DNA of 64,000 bases from Onchocerca lupi (GCA_028564675.1 JAOVVO010000192.1:1-64000), one strand, 5' to 3'; counted from the stretch's first letter, positions 28,701 to 40,621 are shown. The notes: generated by a model from the sequence alone, not told the origin. A program made the numbers and translations.

Positions 28701-31700
28701 ATTTATGTATTTAGGTTTGTTGAGCAAATATATTTGTTATTACTGTATAATGTAAATCTTGATTATCGATATTTAAATTTCAACGAAATGCCTTAATATA
28801 TTGAACTTGATCAGATCAGTTGTAATTTTGCAGTTTTAATTTTCATTGCAGATCATAATGACATGGATTATAATACAGAAGATCCAAAAATCGAGTCAAC
28901 ATTTCAATCAACTCATGCAGAATTTCATGAAATATCGAATAACCTAAGTGATACACATATTTCCGAGGTCACCAACGACTCAACTTTACATTCCCTTAAA
29001 GGTTCGATCGTAACATTCTAATATTTTACATTGAAATTTAATAATTGTTGAAATATTCTATTTTCAATAGCTCTTGACCAATTTAATGATGCATAAATCC
29101 TACAATAGTTTTCTCGATTTATTTCAATATCTTAAATCGAAAAATTTTTATATTGTTGTTAGATGGTGCGCTGTAGAATTGCTTTATTCGGTTACCCAAA
29201 TATTACTATTAAAAATATAAATCCAGTTTTTCAAACAATTACGCTTACTTATGCGTAAATTTTACGTCATTTTCTCGGTTTCACTTTTTTTTATCGAAAA
29301 ATTTGTACAACTATGAATTATTATAACTTTGATTAGAACTGATTAAATGATTATTTCCTCATCAGTTAACATCATTTGAACTGAATGTCATCATTCGACA
29401 TCAACATAGTTAAGAATTCTTAGCATATCATCTTTGATACGTATAACTTTCTATTCTGCAATGCTAAATTTCTACTAGATGAATTAATAACAGCTAAAAA
29501 ATAGAAATTTAAATTCGTTTTACAAGTTAATTTTCGAACATATACTAAAAGCAATTCGTTTCATTTTCATATTATTCGTACTCAACAGTTTTGTGATTTT
29601 TGATATTATTTTAAGTTAATTTTTTAATATAAAATTCTTTTTTTTAAAAAAACCACTCGTACAATACAAACTTTTATAGAAAAATGAATTAAAATTAAAA
29701 TTTAAAAAGAACTAAAACTTAAAAATGGGCAAAAATGCAGTTATGATAATGAGTAAAAATTGATTATTTGCAGGGAAAATGGGATTCGGTATTGGTTTAT
29801 CATTATTGTTTCTTCTCTTGATCATTCTTATTTACATTATATATCGCGAATGGTTACGACGATATTCACAATCAAAAAATGATTCAAATCATAATTCATA
29901 TAATCGTGATTTTTGTTTTGATTGTGGTACGCTAAAAAAAATAACGAATAGCGGTATTCGAAAGTTTCAGAATCATTATGACGATGAAATTGACCGATGC
30001 CATAAGCATATTCCTGATATGTAAGCGTGAATTTTAAGTTTTGAGTTGTGATAATTATTTAAATATCAAATTTAGTTATTTCCTTGATAAATCAGCTTAG
30101 TTTCACAGCTATATCAGGTTTAATTCAAATTTCCTGTTTGTTTGATCAAATTATTGCTTTTTTAAACAATTTGTTTATCATCTTCTGTGGTCCTGTTTTT
30201 GTTTGCCTAGTATTTCCAGATTCATATTTGTTTTTTAAAAAAATAATAATTTGATAAAAAAACCAAAACCAGTTCTCGTATCAATAGATATCAGTGATAA
30301 CGTCAAACGAAGGAGTAATCATTCTTTAGCATAAGAATACAAACAATTACCTTTTGTCCAATCGAACAGATTAATTGCAATTAAGCATTTCTTTTTCTTT
30401 ATAATTTCCTTTGCTGCATCATGGACGGAATATTGAGGTGGAATTTTCCAGCGAATCATAAAATTGATCTTAAACTTAAAATTTTCATAGAAAAAAACTT
30501 AAGATTTCTTAGAATAGTAATTCCCTTTTTTTTGCTTTATTTTAGTGATAAGTATAGTCCAGGAAAAATGATAATACAGATTAAGTTAGTCTAAGTTAAA
30601 GAGTATTATAAAAATCCGAAAAAACTTATCATAGTTATACCGATGGACAATTTTCTTTCACTTTCAAAAAAAAAGAAGAAAAATTTTTTTCTTTTGACGA
30701 ACAAAAGAAAAAAATTCTATCGTTATTACTTAATATTTATTTCAGTAATTTCTTTTCCTTTTTTTTAGCGAAAATTTATGGCTACTAGAAAAATCACGAT
30801 TGGTAGTATTCCATGAAATGAAACTTGGTTTTGGAGCATTTTGTAACGTCTACAAAGGTCAATTTTCGTTTTTCGCATATTTCCCATAATATATTCAAAT
30901 TCAGACATATATATATATATATATATATTTATATATTTATATTTATATTTATTAAAAATTGATAATGATTTAAAACACAGCAATTTATAGTAAAACATAA
31001 ATAAATTGAAGCTGACATTTTTCTTTGAAAAATGGAAATTTGTGAATCAATTAAAAACAAATTATTGTTGTTTGTTAAATTTTGTATTTATGATAATTAT
31101 GCCTCAACAATATTCACCAATAATCATATTTTACGGTAATTACAATTTATTGGACTTCTTTTTTGATAAATAAATGATATTTCATAAATCTGTAGGCAAT
31201 TAATCACAAATCATAATCATAATATTGATACTATTAATGATTCTTTATTGAAAATAATGGCTGAAATGTCATTTATTATTTTTTAATTTATAAATAGATT
31301 ATAGATACAATTCTTATTATTAGCATCGCTGATAACAGCATTTAATAACAATATCTGATACTGATAGCATGCTGATAATATTATTTGATGACAGTAAATT
31401 GTTGTTCAAATAGTAACAATTTTTTCCTTTTTTTAAATTTAAATTTTTTACCGGTTTTTTTTTTTGTTTATCATAATTTTTAGGTGCCATTGAGGGATTA
31501 GCACCAATTTGTAAAGTAAATCCATCATTAGCAACTTCTGGAATATTCAAGGATTGCATGTGTGCTGTTAAAATGCTTCCATCTACTGCAGATGATACTG
31601 CACATGCACATTTCATGCAGGTTTCTACCGCTTCATTTCATTATTTCACCAATATTTGAATATAAATTGTTACAATCCCATTTAATAATTAAAGCAGTAA

Positions 31701-34700
31701 CTTTGAGCGAAAAAATTAAATTTGCAATTCTGTTTGCAAATAATTAAACTCGAATGCAACTTCATTCATTGAAGAAAAAAAAAAAAACTTCAAAATGGTA
31801 TTTAAAATTTTTGCATTAAATTATTAATTTCAATGATAGACTATTCAAAAACTGATTTAATTAACTCATTTTTTAAGTTTAATTATTTAAAAAAAATTTT
31901 TTTTCAATTCTTATATTTATTGCAAACGCTTTCAATTCTTTCTTTTTTCTTCAATCTTATTTTAGCAATATAACGAATAAGATTAATTACATATCTTTAT
32001 ATCATTTGATGAAATTACTCTAAACTATTAAAATTTGTTTAAAATTATCTTAAAACTGAAATTTTCCATAAATTTTGCTTATTTTTCTAAGATATTTGGG
32101 CTGATAACATATTTTCATTTCTCACTGTTTTTATATTTAATTTTAATTTTACTTTACTGAACATACTGTAAATAGCGAAAAAGATGAAGATGGAATGCTA
32201 GTAACATTAATTTATTTTTAATCAAAACTTCAACAATTTAAAATTGGAAATCGAATTGATTTCAGGAAATAAAATTCATGAAATCACTCAAATATCATCC
32301 ACATTTGGTAAGCATGCTTGGTATAAGCATCGATGATAACGGCAACATTATGCTACTCATCGAATACTGTGATTTGGGTGACCTTTTACATTTGGTACGA
32401 AACAAACGAGGCGAAATTATCATGGTTTATCTGAATTTTATTTATTTTTGAAGATTCTATTCAAAGGAAATATTGATTTGATGAGTTTCTAAAAGAAATT
32501 TATGGAAAATTTACAATTAATAATATATTTAAAGAGTATAAAGTCTTAATTTTACTGTTTTAAAAAAAGCAAGAAGCAAAAAAAAAAAACTTTTTATCAG
32601 AATCAAACAAACGAACATTCAAAATTACGAATCAAGGATTTGGTAACATTTGCATGGCAAATCAGTAATGGATTAGTAAGTTTATGTTATATAAGAAATT
32701 AATTTTATTCATTCAAAATTTCTCATCAATTATGTTATCAATTAGAAAAATAGATTGGGAGGAATTTGGCCAGAAATTACTCATATTTTTTAAACTTATA
32801 ATGCAGAAATCATGAATAAGCTAATGGTTTATCTTGCTTTCATTTCATTTTTCTTTGATATATTGAATTGATATTTCTTCTTTTTTGATTTTTCTTTGTA
32901 TTTCGCACAATATTTTAATTTCTAATTAAAATTTTTTCTTTCCGGTCATGTTCCGGAATAGAAAATCATACTTGAAAAAAAAAAATCAATTGCATTTAAA
33001 TCATATTGATCACTCAATTTATCTGTTCCCTATCTTTCTCCTCGTGCAATAATAACTCTCTTTTGATAAATAATACTAATAAATAATAATTTTTTCTTTA
33101 TTTTTATAATTTACAAAACATTCTTATATACCTTACTTCTCTATGTAATAAGCACTACGTAAATATGATGCAAAGCTTTCTCAACTTAAAAAAAAATGAA
33201 TTTAAAAGAAAATTCGAAATTAAAACCTAATACCAATTATAAATTCACATTATAGGAATACTTGAGCAATACAGGATGTGTACATCGTGATGTAGCTGCT
33301 CGCAACATATTTGTCAATGCTGCAAATATTTGCAAGGTTGGTTTTTTCCATCGAATTTGATCAATTTAAGACACATGCAATTATCATTTTGATAAGATAA
33401 TGAGTTGAAGACACATGCAGTTGTCATTTTGATATGATAATGAATTCCATTAACGAACATATAAATCCATGTATTTGGCAAAATTAACACTTGAGTCAGT
33501 AAAATTAGGTACATACTAAACGATTCAAGATACTATAAGACACATATTATCAAGGTTGCCAGCATGAGAGGTGATAAAAAAATTTTGTTATCAGTACAGA
33601 AGTCTCGATACAATGGAATGACCCGAACGACGAGAATATGCTGTGCTTTACAAACAATATGAAACAACGGGATGGTGGTACCACATTTGGTGATCTGACT
33701 GAGCCTATTAAAAAAATTTTCTCGAAAGACAAATGGTGAACAATCTGTGTAAAAGCTTCTAGGTGAATTTAAGGATTGAAGATTTTCAATTTACGAGGGA
33801 AAAAAGTTAGAAAATGCGTAAAACAAGAGAAATTGAATCAGCGAAGAAGAACTTCGAAAGTACTTATCACTCTGAGCAAAGATTACTATTATTCCTGCTT
33901 CGTTAGCTGCACTAGCTATAGTAAGTTGATGAAGTTATGAAGAAGAGATAGTTTTGAGGAAATAAAGTCGTGGTAAACACAGACTTTTTCATTTGAGTTC
34001 TCGGCGAGTAAATATTGCTTGTGTAGTCTTTGAGGTTTGCTGTTGACATCTTCAATAGCTTTACCTTTAACTAATTCCGTAAGCGAAGAGCTTGAAGTGA
34101 AGCAGTCAAAGTGGATGACTTAATCTTTGATATTGAAACTGATAAAGCAGCACTTAAATATGAAATTAACAAGGGTAAACTTGAAAAATTTGGTAAATGA
34201 TTCAATGAAAATGCCTCTGGTTCCTTGTAAAAAAGCTCTTGAAGACAACTAAGCACGAAAGAAAGAATCTCTTTCAGGAAGAAAGATAATCAGAAGGTTC
34301 GGATCAGCAGAAAAAAGAAACTTATAATTTAACTGGAATCTAATTCATCAAAGTAAAAAGCTTTTTAGCAATCTATTTTTAGCAGAAAGCTATGTCATAG
34401 ATAGAATCCCCCGTGGGTTTTTAAAAAGTGAAAGTAAGCCATCTGATAGACAGAGCTTAATTTCAAGAGCAGTAGACAGAAGTATTTTCACGATGAAATC
34501 GGTGTGGTACTTCACACCTGATACTACTTCATACTTGCTAGTTGCAAGGCTAACACATTTAGCTTCCATTCTGCCATTTCAATAATTTCTGCTGAAAAAG
34601 AGAATATCAAAAAAGGCGTAATAAGACGATCTACAGCAGTATTGCTTGGAGTATTACAAGTAAAAAATGCTACGTTAACAGTTAAATCGTTTTATTTATA

Positions 34701-37335
34701 CAAAAGTGGAAAAGTTTGGCTTGAAAAATACAAAACTTTCTTTAAAGTTGGATTTTCTCAGGGGACGATTCTCGTGACACATACATCTCTTACCCTCCCT
34801 CAATTTTGGGCATCGATTTTGTATATTCACATGCAGTTATCATTTGATAAGAGATAAATGCAATTATCACCATAATAAGTCAATTATCATTTCAGTTATC
34901 ATTTTGATTGATAATACACATATCGCTGCTATTAGCTTAGATGATACAATAAAAATATGAAATGTAAAATTGACATGAATATGTACAAAGTACCGATAAC
35001 TTGATATATGTTATATTTTGTACTTGGTACTAATAATTTGATTCATTTTCAATTTTTTTTTGTTCTGACTTTATTTCCGTTTATTCATTTAATTTCAATA
35101 AATTTAAACTTTAAAAATAAATAAAATGATTATTTTTAATTGATACTTTAATTATTGCTTCATTTACATGAATATTTATTATGAAAAATTGATAAATTCG
35201 ACCAACCATATATAAATCTTTATTCTTTTATTATTGATTTTATTGATTTCTTTACTCATTTGCTTATTTTTATTTGTTGATAACATTTGAATTTTAATTA
35301 TGATTGAATATGTTATTTGTATAAGCAACCAAATTTTTTTTTTTGAGTGAGCAACCAAATTCATAGAACTTTATAAGTTTTGAGAGATATGTAAATTTTG
35401 GATTTCTAATAGAAAAAACGGAATATTGCAAATCCATCTACTTCTAACTTCTTTTTTTTTTGTATTTCATCCTTTTTCATGTTCCGTTTTTAATTCCAAT
35501 CTAAAATCTGACATAAAAATTTATAAAAGCATCTCATCATCTATTCCCCTGTTTTCCTCTCCTATCTGCTTATTAACTTTTTGTTCTCAATATTATCATT
35601 TTATTGAATCTTATTCATTTAAATTTACGAATTACATGCATATTGGAGATCAATTTTAAAGTGATCGATAGCTGCGACCATCAAAATAAGTAATAAAGAC
35701 AAAAGCTTCTCTTTTCATCATTCCGGAATTATATTGTAGGACCTTGAAATGTAAAAAAAAATCACAAAGTAGTTCTAAATTCGCAAATTTATCGAATAAA
35801 TCAAAAAAAAAAAATCTTTACTTTTTTGCAGATAGCTGATTTTGGTTTATGTCGATTATCCGATTCGTTCAGTTACGCAGATCGTGGTCGAAAATTACCG
35901 TTGAGATGGATGGCACCGGAATCATTACGATCGTATGAATATTCAGTGAAAAGCGATGTGTATGTAATACAATTTCTGTTAATTTGCTTGAAAATTTTTA
36001 ATCATTTCGCTTAAAATTTTCATAGCATCAGTTATTGATAACTTCAAATTTATATTCACTATAAAATTGGATAAGAAACTATGCTGGAAAAAAGTGAAAT
36101 TTAGCATGTGAGCAAGTTAAAATGAATTTTTTACTTCTAAAGATTATTTTAACCTTAAAAATTAAAAATAAAAATTCAAGTTTCTTATGATGCATAATTT
36201 TGTCCAAGTCATTTCTTCCAATCATCAACTTTAAATATCATTTCAAATCTCAAAATTTAACTTAAATTATCCCTTCGAATTTCAGATGGTCTTACGGAGT
36301 GCTACTTTATGAGATATTTTCATTTGGTGAAGTACCTTACGCACTTTTGCAAACTTCCGAAATTCTTGAATTCCTGAATTCAGGCGCACGTCTTAGTCAA
36401 CCTCAATATTGTCCAGTTGATATGTTCGTTTTCTTTCCTTTCTTTGTTTTATTTAATTTTTATTTTTCTCTCTTTGCAATAAAATACATCCGTTAAACAA
36501 AAATCTTTTTATTTTAAAATCCACTTAATTTTGCTAAAAGACTAAATTGTTTGAAAATATGAAATCTTAATGATTATTTATTTTCAATAAGGTGAATAAA
36601 CGTTTCCATGGAAAAACTGCTTCCATGGAAAATTATGATTATACTGGCAATCTTATGTAAGCCTGCAAATAATTTCTTAAGAAAGTAACAAATTGATTCG
36701 AATTAATCACTGACGATCAGTCATGAAAATCTACGAAATATCAGTTGTTTTATCATTAACCTAATTTCGAAAACTTCAAGTAATTCTTCGCCACAAAAAA
36801 TGTATCAATCTTTAACCATTTTCCTTGATCTTATCAATCCACATCTTTGCACTCTATTCTCAATATTAGCAATCTCTGCTGTCTAGTCAAATATCGCAAT
36901 ATATTTTCTTTCATTTTATTTATGAACTTTTTAGAAACATAGGAGTAATACTGCTATTTTCCGGAAATCTTTCACTTTTACTATTTCTTTTTTTACATTT
37001 GAAAAAAAAAAAAAAAACTGAAATCCATTAATTATTCGTACTAAACGAAAAAAAAGCTCTCATCTCTGGAATATTTTAGTTGCAGACGTATTTGTCATTT
37101 TCTCTTTTTGTTCTTTCTTCAAATTTCAACTAAACTATTGAAAAAAAGAAAGAAAAAAAACGAAACAAAAATAATTTTTAGATTTACGGTAATGCTTCAA
37201 TGTTGGCAAAATGAACCATCTTTGCGGCCTACTTTTGCAGAAATTTGCTCTATTTTACGAAGGATTCTGGAAGATAACTTCGGACATTATGGGTACATGA
37301 AAACGATTAATGAGAATAAAAATTCGATTGATTGA
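25733..37335 (+). CDS. receptor tyrosine kinase with short cysteine-free ectodomain (12 exons, 597 aa)
   Basis: Exons: 25733-25990, 27956-28133, 28852-29001, 29774-30020, 30769-30857, 31484-31620, 32266-32424, 32601-32675, 33256-33336, 35832-35959, 36286-36423, 37182-37335 (1794 nt, phases consistent). A short hydrophobic N-terminus (residues 3-13) may be a signal peptide. Residues 14-195 form an ectodomain with two N-glycosylation sequons and no cysteine. Residues about 199-219 are the single membrane helix. The kinase domain runs about 290-585: glycine loop GFGAFCNV (298-305), beta-3 Lys337 in CAVKML, alpha-C Glu354, catalytic HRDVAARN (Asp443), DFG (Asp461), one activation-loop Tyr473, PLRWMAPES and DVWSYG. 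AARN and PLRWMAPE identify a tyrosine kinase of receptor type, so autophosphorylation at the plasma membrane is expected. The third glycine of the loop is Cys303, and a roughly 20-residue insert separates beta-2 and beta-3. The architecture resembles the C. elegans KIN-15/KIN-16-like short-ectodomain receptors; the ligand is unknown. Intron 9 (2.5 kb) contains bacterial-like DNA. Confidence 0.85.
30906..30928. repeat. (AT)n microsatellite in receptor kinase intron 5
   Basis: An uninterrupted AT dinucleotide run of about 23 bp followed by a TTTATAT-rich tail, within an intron. Confidence 0.85.
33369..33450. repeat. two direct copies of a ~40-bp unit, left flank of insertion
   Basis: Two adjacent copies begin with GACACATGCA at about 33370 and 33410 and continue with ATTATCATTTTGATA-like sequence. 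A related copy, CACATGCAGTTATCATTT, lies on the far side of the bacterial-like insertion at 34828. The unit therefore brackets the insertion. Confidence 0.7.
33599..33682 (+). pseudogene. gyrB: gyrB fragment (DNA gyrase subunit B), 28 codons
   Basis: An 84-nt in-frame stretch encodes a segment of the conserved GyrB region QWND...CFTNN...QRDGGT. Bacterial gyrase B has the near-identical order QWND-x(n)-LCFTNN-x-x-QRDGGTH. After the GGT codon the frame diverges from the family, and a stop follows 20 codons later. The upstream 15 codons are only weakly family-like. Nematode nuclear genomes normally have no gyrB, so this is an acquired remnant. It is a fragment only and cannot be functional. Confidence 0.85.
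34096..34197 (+). pseudogene. 2-oxoacid dehydrogenase E2 lipoyl-domain fragment (sucB-like)
   Basis: A 34-codon frame bounded by stops encodes AVKVDDLIFDIETDKAAL, the core of a lipoyl (biotinyl-lipoyl attachment) domain, where the Lys of ETDKA is the lipoylation site. Spacing and residues (VKVDD-x5-IETDKA) match the E2 subunit of 2-oxoglutarate dehydrogenase, SucB type. After the core the sequence departs from the family and ends in TGA. A nematode mitochondrial E2 origin is possible in principle. The adjacent gyrB remnant and the intronless, stop-broken state favour a bacterial source. Confidence 0.65.
34828..34920. repeat. right-flank copies of the CACATGCAGTTATCATTT unit
   Basis: CACATGCAGTTATCATTT at 34828 is followed by TGCAATTATCACC and two CAGTTATCATTTTGAT-like variants up to about 34915. 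The same unit lies to the left of the insertion at 33370 and 33410, in the same orientation. Confidence 0.6.
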
Positions 37336-38814
37336 TTGATTAGATGGATGGAAATTATTTGAGCAAATGAAAAAAAAAAAATTGCACTAATTATGTCAAT
37401 TAAACAAATTTTGCTGCAAAATCGGCAAAAGTACAATTTTTTTAAATGTTTTTCTTTATTTTTCAGCAATATGAATTTTTATTCTTCTCACTCCTAGTTT
37501 GCTTCTTTCTCATTCATTTCTTTTTTCTAATGAATTTAAAAATAAATTCGACTTAATTTTCGAACGAAAACTGCTGTTAAACTTTTCAGTCTTTTCTGCT
37601 AAACTATGTTAGAATTGTGTTAATATTTAACTAAAATAATATTACTGAATAATGAGCTCTGAATAAGAGAATTTTTGAGGAGATAATAATACTTGGAATT
37701 CATCCAAATTATTACAATGATATTTTCCCATCAAATTCATTTATCAGATTTTGAAAAAAAAAGAAAAAAAAAAAGAAAATCATTTTCCTACATTGATCTA
37801 TCGAAATTGATGCTATTCATTATAAACTTATATAGAAATATTTATTTTTCAAACCATACTACACCAGATAATGGTAATCATACTAATAATACTGATAATA
37901 ATAATGATAATAATTAAACTCTTCTATTCTAACGATTAAAACTATATTCTATCAGAACTATTCATTCTGAATTGGTAGCGAAAATCACCATTAAGTTTCC
38001 AATCAATTTAAAACTTTCCGAAAAAGTCTTACAATGCTAATACTGTTTGGTTAAATTAAATTCAGTTTTCATAAGTAATGATTTCTTTTTTCTATCATGT
38101 ATTATTCAACTTTTTCGCCATCAGTCTCATCTGAACAATACCGGCAGAGTATCATAACTGGTAATTAGCAAGAAATAAAAATGCAAAAAAAGTAGGAATT
38201 GTTAATTATAAAAATCAATAAACATACGGATACACAAACTATGGAAGCGGATGAGTAAAGATCTACAGAAATCGAATGATTTGAAATTCTTGCAAAAAAT
38301 AATTTTATTACAATCAAATGTTTACAAATCATGATTTACCATATTTTTGTAATATTAGAATTTATTAGAAAGCGAAAAAATGTGCAAAAGTTTTACAGTT
38401 TTGGTCTGCGATGAAACATGTAAATATAAATAAACGATACATATATGTAAAGCATAAAAGTACGGTAATACTGATTTTGCACGGAAGGAATAAATTACGG
38501 TAAGTGGATGTTTACAGCAAATTACCATATCATTCTTGTATTATTGTGCCGAAAAAAAGACTACAGTAGATGGATTACTTACAAGAAAATGTCATATTAT
38601 TTTTAATATTAAATACTAAATATTTGCTTGACTAATTAAATTCCTCGTGTACAAAATTATCTTAATCACCTTGACGATCATTTTGCTAACATTGATAATC
38701 ATGTTACTTACACTGACAGTAATAATTTATTACATTTAGCAAAAAAAGAAAAAAATCCATAATTTTTATAAAACCAAAAAAATGCGCAATTTTTTTTTTT
38801 GTGCATATTTTTCA
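37336..38814. other. convergent 3' intergenic region
   Basis: This lies between the receptor kinase stop (plus) and the small membrane protein stop (minus). An AATAAA occurs at 37541, about 205 nt past the kinase stop, and could be its polyadenylation signal. Several ACGGTAA-type short repeats occur near 38460-38510. No gene was seen. Confidence 0.5.
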
Positions 38815-39537
38815 TTAAATTGCAACAAAATTCCAATTACTCTGTAAGCCAACGATAACAATAATACCAGCCGTAATAACGGCAAGTATAGCAATACCAG
38901 CAAAATAAACGTAAAGTACTGGCGTGCATTCACGATCCAATGTCAAATTTAACCACTCTTGAATTCCCAATTTTGGTTCCTGCAAAATATTATTTGCTAA
39001 ATTATTCCTTTCTTAGTTGCCGAAATAATACAGTAATAGTTTGAAGAGATGCTACTTCGAATTTAAAACGAAAATCACAAAATTTCAATTTGCTTACTTA
39101 TCTTATTATCATAAATAATATTCACTTTTTATGTTTTCCTCTTTGTGTCACATCTTAGCGAAATGACATGAATAGTAATTAATTGGATTGATTAATTCAA
39201 CGAATAACCTGATTAAAACTATGATTATAACTAATCAATTTTTCATAAGGAACAGCATTTGATTCTTGCTCATCACATTTTTTTTTATTGAAATTGAAAA
39301 CTTAAACTATACATGAAATTGAGCCTAAATTTTGCTTGCTCTACTTTTAGTTGCATAAAAAAAATAAAATAAAATAAAATAAAAAAAAAAAAACTTCGAT
39401 ACTTGGCCAATCATTTCTGATCCCACAGTTTCAAAATCAACTGTTTGTATTACATTCTTGACATTTTTAGCTTCACTACTAGGCGAAACATTCGGTGATT
39501 CAAGAGGTGTGAGCACTTCAGAATCCACTTTTGACAT
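38815..39537 (-). CDS. small tail-anchored-like membrane protein, unknown function (2 exons, 99 aa)
   Basis: Exons on the minus strand: 39537-39403 and 38979-38815, joined in phase 0 across a GT..AG intron with a TTTTGCAG acceptor. The ATG at 39537 is preceded by an in-frame TAA 39 nt upstream region, so it is the first start available. Residues 1-45 are acidic and Ser/Thr-rich (SPNVSPSSE), with no signal peptide. Residues 46-64 contain a short amphipathic segment and one cysteine. Residues 66-89 form a single strongly hydrophobic helix rich in Ile, Ala, Val and Gly. Only about ten residues follow (QSNWNFVAI). That geometry, cytosolic N-domain with a C-terminal helix, fits a tail-anchored protein, but topology could be reversed. 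I do not recognise the family. The splice structure and helix make a real gene likely. Confidence 0.75.
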
Positions 39538-40621
39538 CTCGAAATGCAGCGCCGTTTATATTATCAGTTATCGTTATCAAATTTTCCTTCTATTGCTTTC
39601 GGATTTTTGTTAAGATTCTAAAAAATTCCATCATTAATTTTCCATTTTTTACCATTTCATAATATTATAAGATACAATAAATAATGGTAAAAAAAAATCG
39701 AATAATACAGTGCTACACACAAATTTTTTTCTTTTTTTTTGGATTTTTCAAACTTGAATTTTTTTTATTTTTGAAAGAATTACTGCCGATCAATAATATT
39801 GAAGGGAATAACTTTTGCATAAAGAGGATTAATTAATTTTTTCATATTGGGATTACAATTAGCAAAAGTAGCTAATACAACAGGAGGATTGGATTTACCT
39901 TAATACGATAAAATGATAATAAATGAATGTTAATGGTATAATTGAGAAGTACATAAATTGGAAATTCAAATTATTTTTCAAAAAAAATCCAAATAGTAAA
40001 CGGAATAAATAATCAAGAATATAAATATATATATGTAAGAAAAAATAGATTTGCTGATATTTGTATAAAATGAAATTTAATAGCACATCAACAGAACCCC
40101 TTTAAAATTACAATTTAAAATAACGATGTAAGTAGAATTACAATTTAAAACAACGATGCAAATTTCCCTTGTTTTTTTTTTTTGATTAAAAATGAAAAAA
40201 AACTCTCAAGAAGAAATAAAAGAAAAAAAAAACATCCTCTATTTTGAGTATTTCATTACTAATATTTAAAAAGAGTGATAAAATATCTCAGAAAAATTTG
40301 AAAAACTTTTCTGTAATTTTATTTCTATCTGAAATTTCATCAAAATTTTACAAATCTGAAAATGGCCATTTGATTACCTTTCAAATCTTTCAAAAAAGTT
40401 TAAATTGATTTCAAGTTGACGAATTTTGAGAATTACTTCAGAACCAAATGAATAATAGAGAAATACTTCTGCTGAAGATTCCTTTTTCATAGTATTGATT
40501 AAACAGTGTTCAAATTCGTTTTTTTTTTCTTTTTCATTTTGTGACTAATACTTAAATATAAGATTTAAATTTCTTATTAAATAAGCATATTTAAAAATAT
40601 TTCATCAATTTAAACAGCAAC

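Larger units (their letters stand above)
33555..34815 (+). pseudogene. decayed bacterial (Wolbachia-like) DNA inserted in kinase intron 9
   Basis: This 1.2-1.3 kb block is visibly less AT-rich than the surrounding intron and lacks nematode exon structure. Two short stretches translate into recognisable bacterial proteins (gyrB and a lipoyl domain; separate entries), each broken by stops and frame changes. The rest contains further short protein-like frames on both strands that I cannot name. The order and orientation suggest a mosaic of several bacterial genes rather than one colinear operon. Filarial nematodes carry nuclear insertions of DNA from their Wolbachia endosymbiont, so that is the likely source. 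The assignment to Wolbachia rather than another alphaproteobacterium is inference. The block has no intact reading frame and is almost certainly non-functional. Confidence 0.75.

Noticed and set aside
30765..30998. Minus-strand frame over receptor kinase exon 5
   Set aside because: It crosses an AT microsatellite and is antisense to a confirmed kinase exon.
33554..34860. LTR or BEL/Pao retrotransposon as the source of the non-AT-rich intron block
   Set aside because: No gag, protease, reverse transcriptase or integrase motif was readable, whereas gyrB and lipoyl-domain segments were.
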